Shown piece after piece: positions 12,300-21,683 of a stretch of DNA of 28,527 nucleotides. Position 1 is the stretch's first letter; every line of letters begins with the position of its first letter. The DNA comes from Reticulitermes lucifugus (taxonomy: Eukaryota; Arthropoda; Insecta; Blattodea; Rhinotermitidae). The translations under genes were made by a program, and so were the position numbers. The stretch spans positions 37,543-66,069 of the forward strand of contig JAKCWW010001819.1 in NCBI GenBank assembly GCA_026260175.1, read 5' to 3'. Under the pieces are notes generated by a model. That model ran no database searches. It saw only the letters and a program-made list of their open reading frames with translations, and was not told where the DNA came from.

Positions 12300-12560
12300 C
12301 AAAGGAGCTCTCTCAGTTTCCACAGATCGACCAGTCACATGGTTTCAACGTGATGGGACGACTTCGCCTACGGCCAGAATTTGATATAACTCCGTAAATC
12401 AATTGATTAGGAATCGTGTCATGTCCAGGAATGATACTTCTTGGCCAACGAGATCTCTCGATTTATCTGCTTGTGAATTTCAGAATTCGAGAATGAGTTG
12501 ATTGAGTCCCACACCGCAAATTTGGCTGCGTGATTAGAAATATGCTTTAGAGGTTAAATT
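12300..12560 (+). pseudogene. broken mariner-superfamily (DDE/D) transposase, catalytic region
   Basis: In one frame, WFQRDGTTSPTAR (12340-12378) is followed after a stop at 12382-12384 by NRVMSRND and WPTRSLDLSACEF (12442-12480). Insect transposases of this group carry WFQQDGATxHTA and WPPRSxDLTPxDFFLWG in the same order, with the second and third catalytic acids in these motifs. Here the second acid would be Asp at 12352 and the third position is Glu at 12475, with 40 residues between, close to the DD41D layout. A second stop lies at 12499-12501. The His after DGAT and the FLWG end are lost. The N-terminal domain and terminal repeats are not visible. It is a dead fragment; the superfamily call is firm, the exact family is not. 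Confidence 0.7.
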
Positions 12561-12587
12561 AGTGTCTGCTGAAGGGTGGAAATCAGC

Positions 12588-12610
12588 CTGAAGATGGCGA
12601 GTTCGAAAAT
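12588..12610 (+). mobile_element. possible retroelement 3'-end motif
   Basis: cctgaagatggcga followed by gttcgaaaat matches the general 'ctgaagatggc ... cgaaa' pattern also seen at 5809-5842. It lies just after the transposase fossil. The pattern is short and the assignment is weak. Confidence 0.25.
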
Positions 12611-12911
12611 CAATAAGCTTTGTTGTCCAGTTTAATATAGCATTTATTATAATTTCTTCACATGGGTTTTCAAATATTTGTTGTTTTTGATAATCTCACG
12701 TTCCTCTGACTCATTCGGCACATTTACTCTCTACTTACTTTCTCTGATTTTTAAGCTTTAACAACCAAAATCTTTAATCATTTTTTCTCTTCCTCAGGTG
12801 TGCTGTATACATCGACCATATTTTCGATCTTGGTATTTTCGTAAACGCTTCAATATATGTATTTGTTTCCTTCAGGTAGAATAGGAAAATACATTCGTGT
12901 AGAAACATTAT

Positions 12912-13170
12912 ATATTTTTCTATGGTGCAGCAGTCCTACTCGGGCTTAGGCCGCCTTATTGCTCAGATTTCAAGATCACACACAGGCACACAGGCCCTGT
13001 AGGACTCCTCTGAAAGAGTGATCAGCTGGCCGCAGAGGTCGCTACCTACACAATACACAACTAACACAATAGATGAACATTCATGCCCTCAGCATAATTT
13101 GAACCCGCGATCCCAGAAATGAAGTGGTTTCAGAACCACGCCTTAGATCGCAAGGCCACCGCGATCGGCG
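12912..13170 (-). mobile_element. tRNA-Leu-derived SINE, older diverged copy
   Basis: On the minus strand the head near 13170 reads cgccgatcgcggtggcc, then gatctaaggc, and the B box is damaged (gcgggttcaaattat). The body shares gaggtcgctacctacacaa, the gatcac words and the aggagtcctac word with the copies at 629-893 and 18069-18329. The 3' end reads tgctgcaccatagaaaaat. Compared with the other two copies it has more substitutions and a lost B-box end, so it is probably older and not transcribable by Pol III. Flanking aaacattat and aaatattta could be a decayed target-site duplication, but this is unconvincing. Confidence 0.8.
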
Positions 13171-14070
13171 AAATATTTAATTTCGAGTTATGTAATTTAC
13201 CGGGAGATCAATGCCTATGGGAAAATTTATTTCCACAGGGGAGCAGGGGGAGAAGTGTTCTCAGAAATACCTCTGCCAGTCACGACCAAGCGCACGTGGG
13301 CCGATAAAATGTTTAAAGAGCTAGGACCATAATTCACAAGTTGGCTGTATGCCACTAGACATGCAAACGTGGTGTCAAGTGACAGCCTGCATACAAATAA
13401 TGGATTAAGTATTTAAGATTCAAAATTAATTACATGTCTTTCAAAGTAACTCCGCTGTGTATGATTTATGACGAACCGCATTAAATTTTCTTCTCTGAAC
13501 TAGACAAATCAGTAACATGCTAAGATCTTCAATCAGTATGTTTCTATTCTTAGCTGAAGTACTTCAGTCGTCTATTATTTCATGTTATAATAAAATGTAC
13601 GTATTATTCGTTGAGAGATCATAAAATTTAAATAAACACTCCGATAGCCGAGTGTTTATTCAGAAACAAACACAACAAAACCAATACAAAACCCGCCTTT
13701 CATGCAAAACATAAGTGTAATATAATGTCTTTCTTAATTTTAATTTTGGTTCTTAAGTTATAAATTTACAAGAAGGATAGTATACTATAATTCTGTGTAC
13801 CATATTAATTGCGATTTGAAAGTTCCATTTAATTGTTTCAGGCACAAGTATAGTGTTTAAACATAATGTTAGAGAGATCATACGACGCCCGTTGAAGTTG
13901 TTTTTATTCACCATATCGGAAAATTCTTCGAATAGACTGAAAAACGTGCATTTTAATAAAGAATATATTTTGTACTGTGAACCAATTTTTCTTCAGTACA
14001 TGTTTTTGCTCAGACGGGTGAAGCGAACCGTGAACTGCATGAATCACGTGGGTAATACTGGACTAATTCT
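13171..14070. other. stretch without a recognisable gene, with one small hairpin
   Basis: No gene is supported. The only structure seen is an 11-bp perfect inverted repeat at 13631-13660. Confidence 0.5.
13631..13660. repeat. 11-bp inverted repeat (hairpin)
   Basis: aataaacactc at 13631-13641 is the exact reverse complement of gagtgtttatt at 13650-13660, with an 8-base loop. It is the only structure seen in this AT-rich stretch. Its role is unknown, and a stem of this length can arise by chance. Confidence 0.7.
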
Positions 14071-14165
14071 ATAATATAATATAATATAATATAATATAAT
14101 ATAATATAATATAATATAATATAATGCTATGCTATGCTATGCAGTGCGGTGCAGTGCGGTTCAGT
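14071..14165. repeat. compound pentanucleotide array
   Basis: Eleven ATAAT units (14071-14125) are followed without a break in phase by three GCTAT units (14126-14140), then GCAGT, GCGGT, GCAGT, GCGGT and TCAGT (14141-14165). The whole block is 19 units of exactly 5 bp. The unit shifts from pure AT to GC-rich while the period is kept. Confidence 0.95.
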
Positions 14166-15100
14166 ATATTTTAATGTAATATAACATAAGAATATTATTG
14201 TTATTAAAAAGCAACCTTCATTTTTGTACAATTCTAATGTTAAGTTTTGTTGGAATTCTTTCAGTTGTATCGGAAATGAAATTTTTCGTTGTAGGAGGGA
14301 GAGGAGAAGTTTAAAACAAAGTGTTATATAAAATTCTACTCCATGAAGACACACCGTCAAATAAATTTTTATGTGTGACATTTTGTTACGTGAAATAAAA
14401 TTTTAAATTTATTTCCTAAGTATCTGTCTTTAAAAATACACTTTAGGAAGTGAAACCGTGTTACGTAGATCTTACAACGTAAAGACTATTACAGTTGTGA
14501 AAAAGTTGTATAAATGAATGTCGATTGTAACAGAATGGGTTACATAATTTATGTTTCTTAAAAGCAAAGTGTGACAGCTACTATACGTCGATAATCGGTA
14601 TGATGTCTTCACTATTTCATTAGTAATTGAATTTCACAAAATATGCAGCTTCTCAGTGCGTGATTTCCTCGGGTTTTACGTATTATCTTTTGCAAATTTT
14701 TTGAAACACCTTAAACGTAAGCCCTTTTATCAGAGTGATACAGCTTAATATGCGCTGTATTTTCACATAAAATACTGCAGAGAAGTGGGCGTCGGTTTTA
14801 ATGTGTTGAACTATTCCTTAAGCGTTCTTTCGCAACGGGTCTTTTTAGCGTGGTGTGTGAGGCCACTGGCACGCGCCGTATTGTAGGTCACTAATGCTCG
14901 TCTTCAGTAGTAGTCTCACTACATTCGTCAGATGAGCATGTCTGTACATATTATTTGTATCACATTTAGGTCTGTGTGATGAACACAAATGCTACGGTGT
15001 CTCTTATTGTGACTTTCGAAAACTCATTCTGCAAGCTGCTAAGGAAATTGCCCTTCCAGAAATGTGGTTAAGTATTTGTCTATAATAAATTTCCATAACC
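14166..15100. other. stretch without a recognisable gene
   Basis: No gene is supported. A GC-richer patch at about 14780-14945 contains a two-tier inverted repeat (14894-14939). A minus-strand frame at 14127-14381 (84 codons) partly reads through the pentanucleotide array and is not credible as a gene. Confidence 0.5.
14894..14939. repeat. two-tier hairpin-forming inverted repeat
   Basis: atgctcgtct (14894-14903) pairs with agatgagcat (14930-14939) with one G-U, and inside it gtagt (14907-14911) pairs with actac (14918-14922) around a 6-base loop. The stem is interrupted and short for a microRNA precursor. Function unknown. Confidence 0.5.
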
Positions 15101-15104
15101 AAAT

Positions 15105-15135
15105 AATAATAATTATTATTATTATTATTATTATT
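15105..15135. repeat. AAT/ATT trinucleotide microsatellite
   Basis: AAT units switch to ATT units in the middle, so the tract is also self-complementary. It is followed about 100 bp later by a short CAC/CCA run (about 15230-15248). Confidence 0.9.
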
Positions 15136-15721
15136 TTTGTTACATTGATTTGATTATTATAAGTTACAAAATATTTTGTTATGTTTATGTTTTTCATTCT
15201 TAGGTTATTTTTATCTACGTTGTTATTTTTATCACCACCACCACCATCATTATAACGATCATGATGTTGCATCAAGACTAAAAATTACGTCACCTTTTAC
15301 TGCTTTATTATGTTTGTTGTGCAAATCGTCTGTATTTTCGTATTCATATATATGTCCTCCATTCGCAATTGGCCCTGCGTTGCTAAACCTGCACGTTAAT
15401 AGCTTGAATTTAATCCACATAAATTATTGATATAATCAGGAAGAAATTTTAACCCTGTCATAATAATTTTCCAAATAACAATTCTGATACTCTTATGTTT
15501 TTTGTTGCCCAATGTGATTTGTTCTTAATTTTTTTCCATACATGTTCTGTTGCGGATAGTTATTTAATTCATTTTTTATATTCCTGTGTTCTTTCTCTAC
15601 TTAGATTTACGGCTGTTATGTCAGAAGATCAATAATATAGAATTGGATGAAATTCTAGTTCAAGTATTACCATTATTATCTTCATAATATTGTACTTTTG
15701 TCTTTTTTTGTTGTATTTTCT

Positions 15722-15975
15722 ATGTGTGTGTCTGAATGTAGGTGTATATGTGTGTATGTATGTATGTATGTATGTATGTATGTATGCATGCATGCCTGAA
15801 TATACATGTGTATGTATGTATGTATGTATGTATGCATGCATGCATGCCTGAATATATATGTGTACGTATGTGTGTATTAAGTATGTAGGTATGTATATAT
15901 ATGTATGTATGTATTTATGTATATATGTGGGGTATGTATGTATGTATGTATGTGTGTATGAATGAATGTGTGTGT
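15722..15975. repeat. large ATGT/GTAT microsatellite with higher-order unit
   Basis: This is a long tract of GTAT/TGTA units mixed with TGCA and TG units. The word catgcctgaatat occurs twice, starting at 15791 and 15843, giving a 52-bp higher-order period. The tract degrades towards 15975. Minus-strand frames of His-Thr-Tyr-Ile repeats are artefacts of the array. Confidence 0.95.
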
Positions 15976-16350
15976 ATGTATGTTATTTCTTGTACATCAG
16001 TGTTGCTATTTACCTAGCCATTAGGTTGCTCTGTTGGAACGTAAATAAAGAAATTAATTTTATTGAATATAATTATCATTGTAATCATTTTCGTCATGCC
16101 CATTTTATCACCTTCTCGTCATTATCCGATAGGAATGACATAGTTAGACATTTCAGGACTATGATTATTAACGCATTGTTTTTATACGAGCGTCAAGCGG
16201 AATATTAAACTGAAATATAGCGTCAATGCATGAGTATTTGAGAATTACGATTTTTTTTTGCATGTTGGAAACTACAAGATCGCAGGAAACGTTGCATGAA
16301 ATTAGAATAATTCTGTATACAACTAAGTATACTAGCTTAATGTTGAACAA

Positions 16351-16382
16351 CTTTATAGGCTTCAGCCTCTCATCATCACTTC
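16351..16382 (-). mobile_element. possible retroelement 3'-end motif
   Basis: The minus strand reads gaagtgatgatgagaggctg, then aagcctataaag. This resembles 'ctgatgatg ... gctgaaacctataaag' ends of arthropod retroelements, as recalled. It is isolated and short. Confidence 0.3.
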
Positions 16383-16755
16383 CTAATTATGATGACTGTT
16401 TACATTTCTCGAAATACAGTATGGCAGTATGGCATTAATATTGACACTCATGTCAATTAAGCACAGATATTAAGATAATAGTCTGTTATTTAGTTAAATA
16501 AATTTAATCATAAATTGCTGAGTGTTTTAAAATTAATGTATAATTAAAAATACTACTCAGAATCTTGGGAACTCCTTGATGCCCCACGTGTGTCCTCGAC
16601 TGTTTTGTGACACGGTGCAGCGAAGGAGAAGGTGGAATAGAGCAGTCGATGTAGTAGGCCCAGACATTTTGGCCTTTTATTTTTTCCTTAGTAAGTAGTC
16701 ATTCCTAAATAATGAAAACTACACGTTATCAGGAGCGATGGTTAGCCTCTATGCC

Positions 16756-17046
16756 CTATTTTTCCACAATGTCTACCTACACTTCTACGGCCCTGCGCCA
16801 ACGAGGAACCAGTGCGTGTAGGCCTTGTTGGTGCCATGCTTCGTCCTGCTAACGTAGCCAAGTTCTCACTGTTCGAAACACAATGTCATCAGACTCAAAC
16901 TTTTTACCGCAGATTGCATCCTGTAGAAATTTGAGGGTGCTGGATAGGGGCTGGATCGGGGCTGGTTCGGGATCTGGAGCCCACACAGTCTCCTATTTAA
17001 TGGGTACGTTGAGCTCTTTCACAGCGCGTAAAGCAACACGGGCGTG
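16756..17046 (-). pseudogene. C-terminal remnant of a mariner-type transposase
   Basis: One minus-strand frame runs from HARVALRAVKEL (from 17046) through PDPEPAPIQPLSSTLKFL, GKKFESDD, RTWLR, GLHALVPRWRRAVEV and VDIVEK, ending at a stop at 16756-16758. Mariner transposases show the same order: DNARPH, then SPDLAPSDxHLFxxLKxFLxGKxF, then a WL helix, then a LVxRWxKCxxxxGDYVEK tail. The segment follows the catalytic core and includes the third-acid region, now degraded (PAPIQ). In-frame stops fall after VPIK, after RTWLR and after AVEV. The N-terminal half is missing. A short slipped direct repeat (about 16938-16972) lies within the PAPIQ region. It is a fossil with no activity. It differs from the 12300-12560 fragment. 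Confidence 0.72.
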
Positions 17047-17224
17047 ACGTGACGACTATAAGAATGAACTGATCTATACCTCACCTCTCTTATATACCTT
17101 CATGTCGTGCATAGGAACAACTTTTCTTTTGCCTTCACTGCTACGTCTCATCAGTATGGAGCGCTGCGCATTTAGTATTGGCTGCTCAGCATAAATATTT
17201 GGTGTGAATAACAATAATTCTGTA

Positions 17225-17338
17225 GTTCTTCTTTAGCCTGTTCAGCAAAAACGAGCTGGTCTGAGTAGGAGTAACAGTACATCTTCCTAATAGCCTGTTC
17301 TGTAAAAACTAGCCAGTTTTGACTAGCAGTAACGGTGC
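17225..17338. repeat. 57-bp imperfect tandem duplication
   Basis: tagcctgttc recurs at 17234 and 17291, and the shared run continues as aaaaac.agc then .agtaac.gt. The two adjacent units of about 57 bp are roughly three-quarters identical by eye. It lies between the mariner fossil and the dispersed repeat at 17620-17850. Function unknown. Confidence 0.75.
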
Positions 17339-17555
17339 AGTACTATATTCAGGAATTACATGTTTCGATTCTTGACCGAATTACCAACTGTCCTGTAGAG
17401 TTTTTGTGGTTTCTGTCATTCATTCTGGCTAATTCCTGGGTAGTACGTTCATATTCATTACAAAACATTTTCCAAGCCACGTTTGACGTAATGCCACATG
17501 ATTTCAGAAATCGATACACTGACGTAAAATAGTAAAATAAACTAAATTGTTCATC

Positions 17556-17587
17556 AAAATAACAACAGCAACAACAACAAAACAAAT
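17556..17587. repeat. CAA-rich simple repeat
   Basis: An interrupted run of CAA/AAC/GCA units. It is the source of the apparent poly-cysteine run in the minus-strand frame. Confidence 0.8.
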
Positions 17588-17619
17588 TTTCTTGTCTTCT
17601 AGAGAGAGGTCTTGTAGTT

Positions 17620-17850
17620 CGCTCATTTGTCCTAATGGTTTGAAGAAACAAGATGCAGATACTTCCTACTAAATATTCGTAAAACTCCATCGAAATATAT
17701 GACGTCACATACCAGAAGACCATAGCCTTGATTTTCACCGCTCTGGGAACCTTAAATCTTAGAACAGTTATTGAGTCTGACTGTATTATTGAAGTGTCCC
17801 GAAATCCCGTTATCTCACTTTCGCAACTTCGATTAGGAGGAAGCATGATG
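17620..17850 (-). mobile_element. decayed dispersed repeat with 'MVFW' translation
   Basis: Read on the minus strand, one frame gives VPRAVKIKAMVFWYVTS, then MEFYEYLVGSICILFLQT (core 17637-17726). I recall an abundant insect repeat that translates as 'MVFWDVxPCSLxExYxRFGGTCxLHLQG', which lines up residue by residue here with changed positions. The element may be part of a non-LTR retrotransposon or a SINE body. Its class is not clear to me. The open frame of 165 codons (17349-17846) covers it plus unrelated sequence with a Cys run from a CAA/TTG repeat, and is not a host gene. Confidence 0.5.
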
Positions 17851-18068
17851 CACCTGCAGATATATTAACGGCTTATGGAATTGGCCATTGTTTCCTAGCT
17901 CTACAGATAAAATATTTAGTGGTGTCAGCTGCATTCGATCAGTTAGTAAAATAATTGTGTATGACTTAGATTGGAGCTGTCTATGGTCTTTTTGAGTAAG
18001 AACAACCGTAGTTTTCAGTTGAGCAAAACTATTTTATACAGGTTGAATATTGCCTTTTTAAATTACTC

Positions 18069-18329
18069 GGCCGATCCCAGCGGCCGCGCGGTCTAATGCA
18101 TGGGTCTGTGGCCTTTCGCTTGTTGGGGTTGTGGGTTCGAATCCTGCCGGGGGCATTGATGTCTATCTCTTGTGAGTGTTGCGTGTTGTCAGGTAGAGGT
18201 CTCTGCGTCGGGCTGATCACTTGTCCAGAGGATTCCTATCGAGTGTGGTGTGTCTGAGTGTGATCGCGAAGCCTCGATAATGAGGAAGCCCTGGTCCACT
18301 AGGGTCTGCTGCGCCATTGAAAAAAAAAC
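18069..18329 (+). mobile_element. tRNA-Leu-derived SINE, near full length
   Basis: The head ggccgatcccagcggccgcg is followed by gcggtctaatgc (A-box region 18081-18099) and an intact B box ggttcgaatcc (18134-18144). The body carries ggtagaggtctctgcgtcgg, then gatcactt, then aggattcctatcgagtgtgg, as in the minus-strand copies at 629-893 and 12912-13170. The end is gctgcgccattg plus nine A residues. Both Pol III boxes are intact by sequence. No clear target-site duplication is visible. Frames predicted across it, on either strand, are SINE translations rather than genes. Confidence 0.85.
18081..18144 (+). promoter_or_regulatory. internal Pol III promoter (A and B boxes) of the SINE
   Basis: The A-box-type sequence lies at 18081-18099 and the perfect-consensus B box at 18134-18144. 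Spacing is longer than in class I tRNAs, as expected for a tRNA-Leu or tRNA-Ser ancestor with a long variable arm. Such boxes bind TFIIIC. Activity of this copy is not known. Confidence 0.6.
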
Positions 18330-19640
18330 TCTGCAAAGAAAATAGTTGTGTCCACTGAAATCTGTAATTGTTCTTATTCAATGTAATAGAGAGCGGGATG
18401 AATAATACGAAGATGATCAATTGAATCAAGTGTTACACCCATTATTAACAGCTGCTAGAACTCCGTCCAATCCGAGAGCTTGCAGTTATATTATTAGCTT
18501 TGAAAAATCACTAAATAACATTACGATTTATTTATTGGGTCACAGATGTAGTACATGTAAGGCGCAGCATGGTTAATATTTGGGCATTTGAGTTTGAAAT
18601 TTATTAATAGGTATTTTAAATATAGAAAATAAGTTATTACGCAGTGGGTTTCAGATATGTTTCCAGATGTGCGTATGAAAACAAGATATTAACAGAGATC
18701 AGAACAGTCGATTCCCGAAGCTCTGGAATAAAGAGCAGGAGTTTTAATCGCTACACCTTCCGGTCCTTTCGTGAAGTTTCCTGTTTTCTGATTTGCTGCT
18801 TGAATGGAGAGGCAGGATTTCCAGACGAACGACTCGGTTTCCGTTTTGAAGTTCGCCTTATGTCATTCTGTCCTTTAGTTCAGTGTTCTGGATTAACAGC
18901 CTTCTCGCCTCGATGTATAAGGAATGCTCTTTATTGTTCCTCATTTTCGTTTGTATTTTCCTTGTGTAACCTTTCGACAAACTGACGGGTTTCCTTATAA
19001 TGTAGTACAGTCATCATGATATTGTGAGTTATATTAGCCTGGTACGTTTATTATAATCTTCTAAAACTGAAAAAGGTAACAGAATTAAGACCTTTAAACT
19101 TCTGAAGTTGGAGAAATATTAGTGTCACCTTAAATGTACCTCTAAAATATTGTATTCAAAGCGATGTTTTAAAACTACAGTTATTTTTGAGGTTCTAGGA
19201 AGTATAACGAAAAATTATGATATTGCGAATCCTATAATTAGTTTTCAGTTTGCTAATCCTAGCTCTTAAACTACTGAAAATAAATTAGTTGTATATTTTG
19301 ATTTGAATAATTAACGTTAGTTTTCTATGAAAAAATTGTATTCATGGCATTCACAAATATGGCAATGTTGCGAATATTTTAGGTTTTTCTCACAAATTAT
19401 ATCAAGGGCGCTAAACGACAGTGGAAATATGCATATAAACTGATTATTCTGTTTCATAATTGTTAGTTTATAGTTTCAGGTGACCCTACTCTTAGATGAA
19501 AGAATTTTATGGACGTTTGGCGTCACGCGTTCTCCCCAGACTTTTTTGACTTTGTTAATGAAGTATTTAACACACATAGCTGTTATTGTGGCATATCTTC
19601 CAAATTACATTCCGTATGGTTGAACACTGTCCATTAAAGG
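18330..19640. other. AT-rich stretch, no recognisable gene
   Basis: A plus frame at 18644-18985 (113 codons; Cys- and Ser-rich, no domain recognised) lies in a GC-richer patch. It could be an exon, a repeat or chance. Splice context and homology cannot be judged by eye, so I do not call it a gene. Confidence 0.5.
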
Positions 19641-19800
19641 CGGAGTTTGGAGTGACGATGTAAAGGGGGGACGGTTGAAATTTTATGTGAATGGGTTGGG
19701 AAAGGGTCGCAAGTGCTTTGATCCAAGCGGAAGCTCATTTTAAGCCTTGCTCGGGGAGGTTTCACCCAGTCCTGATGTCACAACAACAACAGCAAACTAA
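19640..19800. other. GC-richer patch, possible unidentified repeat
   Basis: The composition shifts to G-rich sequence with words such as tgggttgggaaagggtcg and ggggaggtttcaccc, and ends in an acaacaacaacag run. The abrupt change resembles the SINE patches elsewhere, but I cannot match it to any of the three families here. Confidence 0.3.
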
Positions 19801-21270
19801 ATTAAAGAGGAATATACTTTCACGGACTACAACTTCCACCAACTACAGCCCCTTCCTCATTTGCTAAAACAAATACACCGACGATAATTTCTACACTCTA
19901 TTCGGAACTAAAGTTTTAAGTGGTAGCTTATGAAGGCAGACTTCATCACACTGCGGGCTGTCCGCATTGAGATCAACCAGATGTATCTCTGTTGTACTGC
20001 TTAATTTTATACAGTTGTTAGTCCTATCAATTGTTACATGTCCACAGCACATGAACTGGCCATACTTTATGATAACATGTATTAGGTAAGCAAGTTTAGT
20101 CTAAATTGGATACGCTGATCATAAAGTAGCAGTCAAAATTATGTAACCTTCACAGGTTTTTCGTAATTCTCTATTTTTTCTTGATTGCAAGGTAGATTCA
20201 GTTCTTCAGGAACACGACGCATTGTCCTTTACAAAATATCTCAAAGAATTTTGCAGGAGCTTTCTGCCATCGGTTTCAGGGTTCAAATAGTCCAGAACTG
20301 CTTGGACCACGATAAGAACTCATAGCCCAGGAGACCCGAGGCTTCATTGGCACCGTTTTGAGAATCTCATATTTCGCATACGAACACACATTCCATACAT
20401 TATGCAATTTTAAGTAATGTCGTTATGTGAATGAGAATAAAACTGTTCGTAATTAAAGCATCACGTATTGAAAGTAAGGATTGACTTAAAACTCAATACA
20501 TATAACTGCATTGTGATGTGACAAAAACATTGGTGTCCAGATGTAGATGTCAGTATTACAATTAACGTAAGAATTTGGTTTTTATTGTTTATGTGCCCTT
20601 TTGACGTGCAATATTTAGCACTTCTTGTTTGTTGATAAAATTATACTTTCTCAAATGTATAATTTACATACAATCCAACTTGTGGATGCATATGAATGAT
20701 TAATTAGTACTTAAGAAGCTTTGGTACGTGTACTGGCTATGTGTGAATGATGTACTGACCGAGTGAGTGAGTGAGCCATACTCTTTTTTCCTGTAGTTAT
20801 CAGTGACGTCAGATTGGTGTCGTTACGTTCACAATAGAGTTTGAGACAGGCTTTGTTCTCTATGACGTAGGCGCTGAGACCGAAGACACAGTTTATAAAC
20901 ACTTTCGCAAAGTCCCGAAAGAGAGTGCTAGCTGCTTCTTGTCTATAAGTCACTCTGTCCGCCCGTTTCTCCTCCGTCTGCAGTTAAGACCTCAGCTCCC
21001 GCTTCTCGGATTTTCGTGAAATTTTACATTGGGTGTTTTATTAAAAATTGTTGAGAAAAATTCAAGCTTGGTTAAAATTAGACAAACGTAACAGGCTATA
21101 AACATGAAGACTTACCTACATTTATAAGTACTTTGGCTGTTAACAACCATAATTGCCTTTTTTATCAAGGATAACTGTGCGTGCAGTAGCTGTAGTCACT
21201 TTGTTGCAATGGTTGTCTTTGTTAGTAACGTTACTATTAATCTTCTGGTCACTATGTGTAAATAATTTTA
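19801..21270. other. stretch without a recognisable gene
   Basis: Nothing is supported. It contains a short GAGT/GTGA run (20760-20774). The minus frame 20711-20953 (80 codons) has no recognised domain. A B-box-like word (gggttcaaat, near 20280) has no partner A box. Confidence 0.5.
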
Positions 21271-21272
21271 CC

Positions 21273-21345
21273 TATAACATGCCATGAAGCTACAGCGAGG
21301 GTAGAGTTTGTACCGTTTTCTAGGTACTGAATTCCCGACTTCGGT
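21273..21345 (-). mobile_element. SINE-2 fragment
   Basis: tataacatgccatgaag (21273-21289) is identical over 17 bases to 10334-10350 and is again followed by a G-rich run. It ends around ggtactgaattcccgac. It lies 340 bp from a longer piece of the same family in the same orientation, so both may derive from one interrupted or nested insertion. Confidence 0.5.
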
Positions 21346-21683
21346 TACTAAATGTATCTAATTGTAGTGCAGTTATTGGAATATATATGGTGACTCGCTT
21401 GCTGCACGGAACATGGATAATTTTCAATTTGCCGTAAGAATATTGCGATAACGCCGCCTCTACTTCATATTACTGTTATTCACTGCGCTTCACGTGGGCT
21501 TTATTTCCTATGGCATTTGAAACAAAAATTGTAATTTTTTCAGTGAGATGTTTTGTTTCAATTGCGGAATAACGAGTTTTTAATTTGAAGTATATTTGTT
21601 ATGTGAGAGCTGTCAACGCCTCCTGGTCGTTTGTTACGGGAAAAGAAATTTGCTGTCAGAGTTCTTACCAGAAATCTGTACTG

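Noticed and set aside
15105-15260. CRISPR-like or clustered repeat array
   Set aside because: These are simple trinucleotide runs without spacers, and the window is eukaryotic.
15629-15841. His/Thr/Tyr/Ile repeat protein on the minus strand
   Set aside because: It is an artefact of the ATGT microsatellite.
17349-17846. 165-codon gene with a poly-Cys run
   Set aside because: The frame joins a decayed dispersed repeat, a CAA simple repeat and AT-rich flank. There is no coherent domain structure.
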